Positions 54,338-62,605 of a stretch of DNA of 64,000 bases are shown one piece after another. The notes beneath the pieces are model-generated. The model was not told where the DNA came from. It made no database searches and saw only the letters and a list, made by a program, of their open reading frames with translations. The translations under genes and the position numbers were made by a program. Source of the stretch: Ga0077555 sp963746315 (GTDB lineage Bacteria; Pseudomonadota; Alphaproteobacteria; Rhizobiales; Hyphomicrobiaceae); assembly GCA_963746315.1 (NCBI GenBank), contig CAVVAR010000001.1, positions 62,001 to 126,000 on the forward strand, written 5' to 3'. Every line of letters starts with the position of its first letter. Position 1 is the stretch's first letter.

Positions 54338-55315
54338 TCACGTCATCGGCCCCGTCGCGGCATCGCGGCCGTCGATCTCGACGCGGCGGCTCGCGGGCAA
54401 AGCATCGGCTGGCGAAACCGCCGAGGGTGTCGCCGGGGTCGACTGCGCGCGTGGCCTCGTCGACCCGATGAGGACGACGGCCGTGGTGACGACGACGACA
54501 CCAGCGAGCTGGACGAGGTCGAGGCCTTCGCCGAGCGTGAGGTAGGTCATAAGGGCGGTGCCGGCAGGGATCAGATAAAAGACCGAGGCGGCGCGGGCGG
54601 CGCCGTGGGCGCCGAGCATGAGCAGCAGGAGAAGCACTGCGCCACACGACACGGCAACCGCCTGCCAGGCGAGCGAGCCGATCAAAGTCGGCGTCCAGTC
54701 GACGACGCGGCTTTCGAGGAGCCAAGCGCCGAGGGCGACAACGGCGAGAGCTCCGACATGCTGGAGGCACGTCGCCGATGCGACGCCAAGATCCGAGGCG
54801 AAGCGCTTCTGATAGACCGTGCCACACGACATCGCCGGCAGCGCCATAAGGCATAGCCCGATGGTCTCGGCGCGGATGCCGCTCGAGGCCAGGTCGAGCT
54901 TGGGCCACAGCACGAGCATCGCGCCGACGATGCCTAGTGCGAAGCCGACCCAGCCGAGTGGAGAGATCCGTTCGCCGAGAACGAGATGGGCCAGGACGGC
55001 GGTCGTGATCGGGTGCAGGCTGACGACGAGGGCGACCACGCCTGCAGGCATGCCGAGATAGATGCTCCACACAACGCAACTGAGATAAAACCCCTGCATA
55101 AGCGCGCCGGCGATACCGGAGTGCAGAAGGCGGGACGGCTGTCCGAGCCAGGTCGCGCGGTTGGCTACGGCGAACGGCGCTAGAAGGGCGATGACGATCG
55201 CGAAACGCATCGCCAGAAACGTGCACGGCTCGGCGAACGGCACGGCCAGCTTGGCGGCGACGAAGCCGCTCGACCAGAGCAGCACGAAGAGAGCCGGGGC
55301 CAGGGCCAAGATCAT
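54338..55315 (-). CDS. EamA/DMT-family membrane transporter
   Basis: The 325-residue protein has ten predicted membrane helices arranged in two EamA halves, starting with LFVLLWSSGFVAAKLAVPFA and with VVALVVSLHPITTAVLAHLV in the first half; the second half has AASVFYLIPAGTALMTYLTL. Drug/metabolite transporters of this type export amino acids, nucleosides or other metabolites. It starts with an ATGA overlap with the stop of the MFS gene, so both permeases are on one transcript. Substrate unknown. Confidence 0.88.
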   Translation of the reverse strand: MILALAPALFVLLWSSGFVAAKLAVPFAEPCTFLAMRFAIVIALLAPFAVANRATWLGQPSRLLHSGIAGALMQGFYLSCVVWSIYLGMPAGVVALVVSLHPITTAVLAHLVLGERISPLGWVGFALGIVGAMLVLWPKLDLASSGIRAETIGLCLMALPAMSCGTVYQKRFASDLGVASATCLQHVGALAVVALGAWLLESRVVDWTPTLIGSLAWQAVAVSCGAVLLLLLMLGAHGAARAASVFYLIPAGTALMTYLTLGEGLDLVQLAGVVVVTTAVVLIGSTRPRAQSTPATPSAVSPADALPASRRVEIDGRDAATGPMT

Positions 55316-56512
55316 CTCGCGCTGCCATCCGTTGGATGCGTAGAAAGTGCACGGGCCGGTGGGTCGGCGAGCGGCAGAACGGCCAAAAATGCCAAGCCGC
55401 CCATGGCGATCGTCAACTGGATGGCGAGCTGGTAGTCGCCGGTCGCGTCGACGGCGAGCCCCGCAACGAGGGGCCCCAAGAGACCGGCTATTCCTGTCGC
55501 AGTAAAGAAGACACCGAGTAACGCACCGAGATCCTTCAAGCCGAAGAAGGCGATCAGAACGGGCGCGACAAGTGCGATGCGAAGCCCATAAGCGAGGCCC
55601 AGGACGCCAGCGAAGACGACGGCCCCGTCAAAGCCGGGAAGGACCAGCCACATCACGTAGCTTGCGGCCATGGCGAGCACCGAGGCCTTGTAGATTGTGA
55701 CAATCCCGACAAACCGCTGGAGAAGGCCGATCCCGAGCCGCCCAACGATGCTGGCCCCGCCAACGACGGAGAAGAGCCAGGCGGCCCGGACCGCATCGAC
55801 GCCCTGCTCGACGGCGAAGGCCGGCAGGTAGACCAGTGGCACAAACAGCGCCATGGTACCGAGGATCCACGAGATATAGAGGGTTCGGAACGTACCCGAG
55901 CGCAGTGCGCTGCTCAGCGAGACTTCGGTGCGCGTCTCTCGCGCGGCGGGAGGCGGCGCTCAGTAGAATTCCACTGCCGAGACCGAGGATGATCATGGCC
56001 TCGCGCCAGCCGGTCTGCTCGATCAGAAGAGCAGCGAGCGGCGGCACGACCAGCATCCCGCAGCCCGTACCGGCGACTGCGATGCCGAGAGCACTGGTTC
56101 GGTAGCGATCGAACCAACCGCCGAGTATTGCGAACGTCGGGATATAGGCGCAGGCCGCGCCCAGGCCGACGCCCAGCCCGTAGGTGAAAAGCCCGACCCG
56201 GACGTCCTGGACAAACGCGGTGGCTACGAGGCCGCCGCCGAGCGCCAGCGCGCCGATCGCCGCCAGCGCGCGCGGACCGAAGCGGTCACCTGCCCGGCCG
56301 GTCAGGGGCCCCAGCATATAGAAAGCGAGGGACGAGACCGCGTAGTACGACGACGTGGTCGTCCGGCTCGCGTCCAAGTCGGTCATGATCGGGCTGAGGA
56401 ACACGCCGAAGCTGTAGACGATGCCAAAGACCACGAAGCCGACGACAAAAGCCGCAGCGAGCATGGCCCAGGCCATGCCAGAGTCCACCGATGGCCTGGC
56501 GGCAAGGGGCAT
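55312..56512 (-). pseudogene. MFS transporter, broken by a one-base insertion
   Basis: Translation from ATG 56512 (MPLAARPSVDSGMAWAMLAA) yields the first half of an MFS permease up to GLGSGILLSAASRRAR. The continuous frame is then wrong (Arg/His/Gln-rich). From about 55955 down, another frame reads TRTEVSLSSALRSGTFRTL, MALFVPLVYLPAFAVEQG and the rest of a 12-helix transporter. Removing one base between 55931 and 55960 joins them into 399 residues, a normal MFS size; a likely spot is the GAGAGA run. The family moves monocarboxylates or similar metabolites. Either a real pseudogene or a sequence error. Confidence 0.85.
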
Positions 56513-56620
56513 GCAGCGATCCTCGCGGGCGGTTGGCAAGACGCAAGCGTCGAACATCTCAGAGCATCCTGTCGCGCTGCTTGCCACCCGTTTCCGGATC
56601 TCGGCGTGAGAAAAGGCGGC

Positions 56621-56649
56621 GACGACTTGCTGTGCGACAAGTTGTCGTC
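56621..56649. promoter_or_regulatory. Inverted repeat between divergent MFS and Bug genes
   Basis: GACGACTTG (56621-56629) and CAAGTTGTCGTC (56638-56649) form an interrupted palindrome: ACTTG / CAAGT near the centre and GACGAC / GTCGTC at the ends. It lies in the divergent promoter region, about 60 bases before the Bug gene and 110 before the MFS gene, a fit for a shared regulator site. Confidence 0.35.
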
Positions 56650-56707
56650 CTAGCATCCAGAACCGGCCGTCATTGCAAAACAACAGGCCGGATCTGGAGG
56701 AATGCCC

Positions 56708-57685
56708 ATGTCCTATCGAACCGTCGTGGTCGGCGTGCTCGCCGCGGCCGGCATTGCGCTGTGCACAGGATTGCCGGCGTCGGCGCAGGACGCTGCCTGG
56801 CCCTCGAAGACCATCCGGGTGATCGTCAATTTCGGGCCGGGAGGCTCAACCGACAATGCTATGCGGCCGTTCGCCGAGCGGCTGACCAAATCCATCGGCC
56901 AGCAAGTGGTCATCGAGAACCGAGGAGGCGCGTCGGGTGCGCTCGGCCTCGAGGCGCTGACCAAGGCCGCTCCCGACGGGTACACGTTCGGCGTGACCCC
57001 GGCGCTCAGCGTCGTGATCCTGCCGCATCTGCGAAAGACCCCTTACGATCCGCTCAAGGATCTCGTGCCTGTCGTCAACCTGACCAGCGGCACGTTGCTG
57101 CTGGCGGTGCATCCCTCGCTGCCGGTGAAGACGGTGCAGGAGTTTGCGGCTTACGCGAAAGCCAACCCGGGGAAAATCTCGTGGGGAACGGCAGGTGTCG
57201 GCTCGTACGGCCATCTGATGTGCGAGGCGTTCAAGCTGCAGGTCGGCGCCGATATCCTGCATGTGCCCTATCGGGGGGGCGGGGAGTCGCTCGCGGACTT
57301 CCTCGCGGGTGTGCACCAGGTGCATGCCGACCCCAACACGCTGCCACACGTGGCGGCGGGCAAAGCGCGTCTACTCGCGGTGAGCGACCTGAAGCGACAT
57401 CCGGACTATCCTGATGTCCCGCTTCTGAAGGAGATCTATCCGGAGCTCGACTATGTCGTGTGGTTCGCGATGTACGCGCCGGTTGGTACGCCGCCGGCGG
57501 CAATCAAGGGCATGAATGCGGCGATCAACAAGATCATCGCCGAGGACAAACCCCTCGCGGCGCAATTCCTGAAGTCGGCGCTGGCTCCAATCGGAGGCAC
57601 GCCCGAGGAACTCGACGCTCTGATGCGAAAAGACTACGCGCGTTACGAGGCGCTAACCAAGAAACTGAAGTTGCGGACCGAATAG
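56708..57685 (+). CDS. Bug-family (TctC-like) tripartite-transport substrate-binding protein
   Basis: I start at ATG 56708, seven bases after GGAGG; the ATG at 56702 is too close to it. The 325-residue protein has a signal peptide (TVVVGVLAAAGIALCTGLPA) and the Bug hallmarks WPSKTIRVIVNFGPGGSTDN and GQQVVIENRGGASGALGLEA, then HVPYRGGGESLADFLAG. Such periplasmic proteins bind carboxylates or amides and work with TctAB. No membrane partners are encoded here. It is transcribed away from the MFS/EamA pair. Confidence 0.92.
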   Translation: MSYRTVVVGVLAAAGIALCTGLPASAQDAAWPSKTIRVIVNFGPGGSTDNAMRPFAERLTKSIGQQVVIENRGGASGALGLEALTKAAPDGYTFGVTPALSVVILPHLRKTPYDPLKDLVPVVNLTSGTLLLAVHPSLPVKTVQEFAAYAKANPGKISWGTAGVGSYGHLMCEAFKLQVGADILHVPYRGGGESLADFLAGVHQVHADPNTLPHVAAGKARLLAVSDLKRHPDYPDVPLLKEIYPELDYVVWFAMYAPVGTPPAAIKGMNAAINKIIAEDKPLAAQFLKSALAPIGGTPEELDALMRKDYARYEALTKKLKLRTE

Positions 57686-57888
57686 CGGTCGCCCGGGGCG
57701 CGGCAGACGCTTGCGAGGCGCATGACTTCCTTCACGAGGTCAATAGTTTGCGTCAGATGGGCGTGCCGCGCCTGTTGCCGAGCCGGCGGGTTCGGCATAA
57801 CTTCGCTCAGCGAAGCCGTCATCTCAAAACGCCTTGTCCCGAGCTGCACTCGCGTCTCGGGCCGTCAGCGAAGTGCCAAGGACAGTCA

Positions 57889-58860
57889 ATGTCTCTCGAA
57901 ACGGAAGCCCTGCTCGATCGCCGACGGTTGAGGCGCTCGATGTCGTTCTGGCGGGCAGCGGCCGTTCTGGCGGGCGTGCTCGCGATCGGTGTGCTGGGGC
58001 TTCTCGGGTCGGGAGGTGCGGACGGAACGCTATTCGAGAAGCGGCAGATCGCACGCGTCTCCGTCGAGGGGATGATTACCGAGAATCGAGATCAGCTGGC
58101 GCTGCTGCGTAAGCTCGCGCGGAAGGACAGCATCTCCGCGGTGATCCTCTACGTGAACAGCCCGGGTGGCACGACAACGGGCGGGGAAGCGTTGTTCGAG
58201 GCGATCCGGGACGTTGCGCAGAAAAAGCCGGTGGTGGCGCAGTTCGGCACGATCGCGACGTCGGCCGCCTACATCGCCGGCCTCGCGACGGATCAGATCT
58301 TCGCCCGCGGCAACACGATCACCGGATCTGTCGGTGTCATCTTCCAATGGGCCGAGGTTTCCGAGCTGCTGGGAAAGCTCGGCGTCAAGATGAACGAGGT
58401 GAAGAGCGGGCCATTGAAGGCCGAGCCTTCGCCGTTTCATCCGCTTGGACCGGCAGGACGCGAGACGACCGAGAAGATGGTGGCCGAGAGCATGAGCTGG
58501 TTCCGCGGTCTGGTCGCGGATCGGCGCAAGGTCGAGACGGCTTCCATCCCAGGGCTCGAGCAAGGGCGGATCTTCTCGGGACGGGAAGCATTACAACACA
58601 AGCTGATCGACGCCATCGGTGGCGAGCCGGAGGTGGTCCGCTATCTGGTCGAGCAGAAAGGCGTGCCGCGCGATCTCAAGGTGGTCGATTGGAAACCGAA
58701 GAAGGCCGACTCGCTCGGCGTGCTCGGAATGCTGACGCAGGGTGCGATCCGACTCCTCGGGTTCGATGGCGCCGTCTTCGATTGGCTGGCAGACGATCCG
58801 CGCCTTGCGGCACTTCGGAGCGGCGGGCTGGTTTCCGTTTGGCAGCCGAGCGAAAAATGA
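57889..58860 (+). CDS. sppA: Signal peptide peptidase SppA, short form
   Basis: ATG 57889 gives a 323-residue membrane-anchored serine protease of the S49 family with one catalytic domain. An N-terminal helix (AAVLAGVLAIGVLGLLG) is followed by ILYVNSPGGTTTGGEALFEA and GTIATSAAYIAGLATDQIF with the nucleophile Ser125, and VKSGPLKAEPSPFH with the general-base lysine. It degrades cleaved signal peptides left in the membrane. It precedes ihfB, as in many Rhizobiales. Confidence 0.95.
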   Translation: MSLETEALLDRRRLRRSMSFWRAAAVLAGVLAIGVLGLLGSGGADGTLFEKRQIARVSVEGMITENRDQLALLRKLARKDSISAVILYVNSPGGTTTGGEALFEAIRDVAQKKPVVAQFGTIATSAAYIAGLATDQIFARGNTITGSVGVIFQWAEVSELLGKLGVKMNEVKSGPLKAEPSPFHPLGPAGRETTEKMVAESMSWFRGLVADRRKVETASIPGLEQGRIFSGREALQHKLIDAIGGEPEVVRYLVEQKGVPRDLKVVDWKPKKADSLGVLGMLTQGAIRLLGFDGAVFDWLADDPRLAALRSGGLVSVWQPSEK

Positions 58861-58933
58861 GTAACAACAAGAAAATGTTAGAGCTGCGACTGCATCGAGG
58901 GGCGGTCGTGAGCGAGCATAGTGGGAGGGGTCA

Positions 58934-59299
58934 ATGATCAAGTCGGAGTTGATCGCGAAAATCGCGAGCGCCAATCCGCATCTTTACCATCGCGACATCG
59001 AGCGCATCGTGAACGTCATATTCGATGAGATCGTGGACGCGTTGGCGCGAGGCGACCGGGTCGAGCTGAGGGGGTTCGGAGCTTTCACCGTGAAGCACCG
59101 GCCACCACGTGTCGGGCGCAATCCGCGCACGGGTGACTCGGTGACCGTGGATGAGAAATTCGTGCCCTTCTTCAAGACGGGCAAGGAATTGCGCGAGCGT
59201 CTGAACGCCGACGAGAAGGCCGAGAAGGCGGCGAAGAAGCCGGCTGCCAAGCGGCGCGCTCCGCAACGGACGCCGCGCACGGCGAGGGCGGGAACGTGA
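58934..59299 (+). CDS. ihfB: Integration host factor beta subunit
   Basis: The 121-residue DNA-binding protein of the HU/IHF family has the usual body (MIKSELIAKIASANPHLYHR) and the DNA-arm GRNPRTGDSVTVDEKFVPFF, with the proline that kinks DNA. It acts as heterodimer with IhfA to bend DNA at promoters and at recombination sites. A Lys/Arg/Ala-rich tail (~25 residues) goes beyond E. coli IhfB, typical of alphaproteobacteria. It has a GGGAGGGG ribosome site. Confidence 0.95.
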   Translation: MIKSELIAKIASANPHLYHRDIERIVNVIFDEIVDALARGDRVELRGFGAFTVKHRPPRVGRNPRTGDSVTVDEKFVPFFKTGKELRERLNADEKAEKAAKKPAAKRRAPQRTPRTARAGT

Positions 59300-59358
59300 C
59301 GGCGGGCCGGATGGCAGGCTGGCATGATTGAAACTCTGGACGATCAGGAGATATCGCC

Positions 59359-59715
59359 GTGCTGAAGCGGGTGGTTCGGCTGCTCATCGCCTTTCCGGCG
59401 GCCCTCCTCCTCATAACGCTGGCGGTTTCGAACCGGCACAGCGTTCGCATGATTCTCGATCCGTTCCGGCCCGAGAGACCGGCGCTGGCGGTGGACATGC
59501 CGTTCTATTTCTTTCTGTTCGGTGCCCTCGTGGCCGGCGTCGTGCTCGGCGGATGGGCGACGTGGATAAGCCAGAGCCAGTGGCGCAAGACCGCGCGTCA
59601 ACGCGCACAAGACGCCATGAAGTGGCGTGCCGAGGCCGACCGGCTGGCGCGGGAGCGCGACGCCCAGGTTGCCGCAGCGGGACCCCCCGCCCGGTCTCTT
59701 GCCGTGGTGCGATAG
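59359..59715 (+). CDS. lapA: LapA-domain (DUF1049) membrane protein
   Basis: Starting with GTG 59359, the 118-residue protein has two membrane helices (LLIAFPAALLLITLAVS and FYFFLFGALVAGVVLGGWA) and a cytoplasmic coiled tail, the LapA pattern. In E. coli LapA works with LapB in lipopolysaccharide assembly. In alphaproteobacteria it commonly sits between ihfB and trpF, as here. Confidence 0.88.
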   Translation: MLKRVVRLLIAFPAALLLITLAVSNRHSVRMILDPFRPERPALAVDMPFYFFLFGALVAGVVLGGWATWISQSQWRKTARQRAQDAMKWRAEADRLARERDAQVAAAGPPARSLAVVR

Positions 59716-59864
59716 CGAAGCTGCTCGGCCCGGGCCTTAATGTGGGCGCGGGCGATGCCGCGCTACTGATAGGCGCTTTTCGGCGGTGACGGGGGCTGGG
59801 CCACCTGCTATGGCGTCGGCTCGGCCTCAGGCCCCTTTAATGTCCATGCAAACACGGATCGATC

Positions 59865-60563
59865 GTGCCGACGCGGGTCAAAATCTGCGGACTTAACACC
59901 GCCGAGGCGATGGCCGCGGCGCTTGATGCCGGTGCGGACGACGTGGGCCTGGTATTGTTCCCGCCGAGCCCCCGAAACGTGTCGATGGAATCGGCCAAGG
60001 AGCTTGCGCGTCAAGCGCGGGGACGGGCTGGCATCGTGGCGCTGACCGTCGACGCGGACGACGGGTTGCTGGAGGCGATCGTGGAGGGCGTGAAGCCCGA
60101 CGTCCTGCAACTCCACGGCAACGAGAGCGCAGAGCGCGTGGCCGATATCCGGCGGCGTTTCGGCATCCCGGTGATGAAGGCGATCAAGGTCGCAACGGCC
60201 GAGGATGCGGCGCAGGCGCTCGACTTCGCAGAGGTGGCCGACCTGATCCTGTTCGATGCGCGGCCGCCGAAAGGGGCCGACCGTCCGGGTGGACACGGGG
60301 CGGTGTTCGACTGGCGAGCGCTCAACGATGTGAAGGACCGGGTGCGCTACATGCTATCTGGTGGACTCACCTCCGAAAACGTGGCCGAGGCGATCCAGGC
60401 GACGGGTGCCACGGCCGTCGACGTCTCGTCCGGCGTCGAGCGGGCGCCGGGCGTCAAGGACAATGACCGCATTCGCGCTTTTATCGCGATTGCTCGCGCC
60501 GCCGACGCGAGCAATCGCGACGTACCGAAACACCAGCCCCGAGACGGGAGCCAGGCCTCATGA
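59865..60563 (+). CDS. trpF: Phosphoribosylanthranilate isomerase
   Basis: GTG 59865 opens MPTRVKICGLNTAEAMAAAL, which contains the catalytic Cys. The 232-residue TIM-barrel enzyme turns phosphoribosylanthranilate into CdRP in tryptophan synthesis. Further conserved parts are VLQLHGNES, LILFDARPPKG and AVDVSSGVERAPGVKD with the catalytic Asp. The stop overlaps the trpB start by ATGA, so the two are coupled. Confidence 0.96.
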   Translation: MPTRVKICGLNTAEAMAAALDAGADDVGLVLFPPSPRNVSMESAKELARQARGRAGIVALTVDADDGLLEAIVEGVKPDVLQLHGNESAERVADIRRRFGIPVMKAIKVATAEDAAQALDFAEVADLILFDARPPKGADRPGGHGAVFDWRALNDVKDRVRYMLSGGLTSENVAEAIQATGATAVDVSSGVERAPGVKDNDRIRAFIAIARAADASNRDVPKHQPRDGSQAS

Positions 60564-61798
60564 CCACCGCTTCGATCGACACCGGCACGCCTCCGAACAG
60601 CTATCGCACCGGCCCGGACGAGCGCGGCTTCTTCGGCATTTTCGGGGGGCGCTTCGTCGCCGAGACGCTGATGCCGCTGATCCTGGAGCTGGAGGAGGCC
60701 TACACCGCGGCCAAGGCCGATCCGGAGTTCGCGCAGGCGCTGACTTTCCTCAACACGCACTACTCGGGGCGGCCGTCGCCGCTCTATCTGGCCGACCGCA
60801 TCACGAGGGAGCTCGGCGGGGCCAAGGTCTACTTCAAGCGGGACGAGCTCAATCACACGGGCTCGCACAAGATCAACAACTGCCTCGGCCAGATCCTGCT
60901 CGCCAAGCGGATGGGCAAGACGCGGATCATCGCCGAGACCGGGGCGGGTCAGCATGGTGTGGCCGTGGCGACGGTGTGCGCCAAGTTCGAGCTGCCGTGC
61001 GAGGTCTACATGGGCGCCACGGACGTGGAGCGGCAGGCGCCGAACGTGGCGCGCATGAAGTTGCTCGGCGCCAAGGTGAACCCGGTGACGTCGGGCGCGG
61101 GCACGCTGAAGGACGCGATGAACGAGGCGCTCCGCGACTGGGTGACCAACGTGCGGGAGACCTATTACATCATCGGCACGGCCGCGGGGCCGCACCCCTA
61201 TCCGGAGATGGTGCGCGATTTCCAGTCGATCATCGGCAAGGAGGTTCGCGAGCAGATGATGGCCGCCGAGGGGCGCCTGCCGGATACGCTCGTCGCCTGC
61301 ATCGGCGGCGGCTCGAACGCGATCGGTCTTTTCCATCCGTTTCTCGATGACCCGAGCGTGCGCATGTATGGCGTCGAGGCGGGCGGCCACGGGCTCGAGG
61401 TGGAGAACGGGCATTGCGCATCTCTGACGGGCGGCCGGCCGGGCGTGCTGCACGGCAATCGCACCTACCTCCTGCAGACCGAGGATGGGCAGATCCTCGA
61501 GGGCCACTCCATCTCGGCGGGGCTCGACTATCCAGGGATCGGGCCGGAGCACTCGTGGTTGAAGGAGTCGGGCCGGGTCGACTACGTGGTCGCCACCGAC
61601 AAGGAGGCGCTGGACGCCTTGCAGTTCTGCACGCGGATGGAGGGCATCATTCCGGCATTGGAGCCGAGCCATGCGCTGGCGCACGTGATGCAGATCGCGC
61701 CGAAGCTGCCGAAGGACCACCTGATCGTGATGAACATGTGCGGTCGCGGCGACAAGGACCTGTTCACGGTGGCGAAGGCGCTGGGGATGAAGATTTGA
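60560..61798 (+). CDS. trpB: Tryptophan synthase beta chain
   Basis: The 412-residue PLP enzyme joins indole with serine to give tryptophan. Lys104 in HTGSHKINNCLGQ binds PLP; ETGAGQHGVAVATVCAKF and CIGGGSNAIGLFHPF (phosphate loop) are conserved, and the C-terminus is complete. The partner trpA, which usually follows in Rhizobiales, is not next: after trpB come hairpin repeats, a GIY-YIG gene and ileS. Confidence 0.97.
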   Translation: MTTASIDTGTPPNSYRTGPDERGFFGIFGGRFVAETLMPLILELEEAYTAAKADPEFAQALTFLNTHYSGRPSPLYLADRITRELGGAKVYFKRDELNHTGSHKINNCLGQILLAKRMGKTRIIAETGAGQHGVAVATVCAKFELPCEVYMGATDVERQAPNVARMKLLGAKVNPVTSGAGTLKDAMNEALRDWVTNVRETYYIIGTAAGPHPYPEMVRDFQSIIGKEVREQMMAAEGRLPDTLVACIGGGSNAIGLFHPFLDDPSVRMYGVEAGGHGLEVENGHCASLTGGRPGVLHGNRTYLLQTEDGQILEGHSISAGLDYPGIGPEHSWLKESGRVDYVVATDKEALDALQFCTRMEGIIPALEPSHALAHVMQIAPKLPKDHLIVMNMCGRGDKDLFTVAKALGMKI

Positions 61799-61831
61799 GA
61801 GGAGAGGTCTGAGCAGGGGTCACGAAGTCCC

Positions 61832-61905
61832 AAGCGACCCCGGCTCTGCGCCGAGCGACCTGATGGTCGCCTGGCTTCGGCCGGGGACGCAAGTGAAGGG
61901 GTGGG
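61832..61905 (+). repeat. Hairpin repeat, copy 1
   Basis: This 74-base unit is identical to 62391-62464. It can fold into a long imperfect hairpin: outer stem GCGaCCCCGGC / GCCGGGGaCGC and a perfect tip GCGACC-tgat-GGTCGC. It lies downstream of trpB, on one side of the GIY-YIG nuclease gene. Confidence 0.88.
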
Positions 61906-61969
61906 CGCTGGGGAGGAAGAGTGCTTGGCGCTGGTGAGCGCGGAGCCCCGGCGATGCTCCAGAAGGTCT

Positions 61970-62023
61970 GCGTCCCCGGCCAGAGCGCAAGCGTGAGCGT
62001 AGCGCGGCGAGCCGGGGTCGCTT
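61970..62023 (-). repeat. Hairpin repeat, inverted copy with altered centre
   Basis: Read on the minus strand, this unit starts AAGCGACCCCGGCTC and ends GGCCGGGGACGC like the direct copies, but its interior is different (CGC-rich with CGCTCACGCT). So the stem ends are conserved and the loop varies. It lies just 22 bases from the 3' end of the GIY-YIG gene. Confidence 0.75.
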
Positions 62024-62045
62024 CGTCAATGGTGGCGAAGTTTGT

Positions 62046-62363
62046 TTAGGGGTCGAAGCCGGCCCGGCGGACGACATGATCGAATAGGTCAGCCCAGGTG
62101 GGGTTGTCGCGCTCGACAAGCTCGATCTTCCAGTCCCGGCGCCAGCGCTTCATCGACCGCTCTCGCCGGGCGGCAACGTCAGCCTCGGAATGCTCTTCGA
62201 AGTAAACTAGGCGATCCACGTTGTAGCGCTGGGTGAATCCTTTGAGCAGCTGCTCGCGGTGCTCGTGGGCACGTCTCGGCAGATCGCTGGTCATTCCTAC
62301 ATAGAGGACGCCACGCGGCTCGTTCGTCATGATGTAAACGCTGTAGGTCTTGCTCGCGTACAT
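62046..62363 (-). CDS. Stand-alone GIY-YIG nuclease family protein
   Basis: The 105-residue protein is a single GIY-YIG domain of the UvrC/Slx1-like small kind: YSVYIMTNEPRGVLYVGMTS supplies the VYI...LYVG strands, DLPRRAHEHREQLLKGFT the helix with catalytic Arg, and WKIELVERDNPTWADLFD the region with the metal Glu. Such proteins cut DNA in homing, restriction or repair, but short stand-alone members are mostly untested. It is flanked by direct 74-bp hairpin repeats and one inverted copy, suggesting a link between nuclease and repeats. It reads against trpB and ileS. Confidence 0.85.
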   Translation of the reverse strand: MYASKTYSVYIMTNEPRGVLYVGMTSDLPRRAHEHREQLLKGFTQRYNVDRLVYFEEHSEADVAARRERSMKRWRRDWKIELVERDNPTWADLFDHVVRRAGFDP

Positions 62364-62390
62364 GGGCGGTTGAGTGGGAGATTGTTCTCT

Positions 62391-62464
62391 AAGCGACCCC
62401 GGCTCTGCGCCGAGCGACCTGATGGTCGCCTGGCTTCGGCCGGGGACGCAAGTGAAGGGGTGGG
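62391..62464 (+). repeat. Hairpin repeat, copy 2
   Basis: This unit matches 61832-61905 in all 74 bases and in the same orientation. It is placed between the start of the GIY-YIG gene and ileS, about 140 bases before ileS, and may fold at the 5' end of the ileS transcript if the promoter is further up. Confidence 0.88.
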
Positions 62465-62605
62465 GCTTTGCACGGGGCGTTGCTCGAAGAAGGTGATGAG
62501 CCTCGTTCTTTCAACGTGCTGGATCGAGGCTTGATCGGTTGGTAGAAGCGCCAGCAGCGAATTTCCTGGCGCCGTCTCAATTCGGCGCCCGACCGGACGA
62601 GAGCC

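Noticed and set aside
60347..61720. Minus-strand frame of 457 residues
   Set aside because: Antisense to trpF/trpB, with Arg/His-rich composition and no domain.
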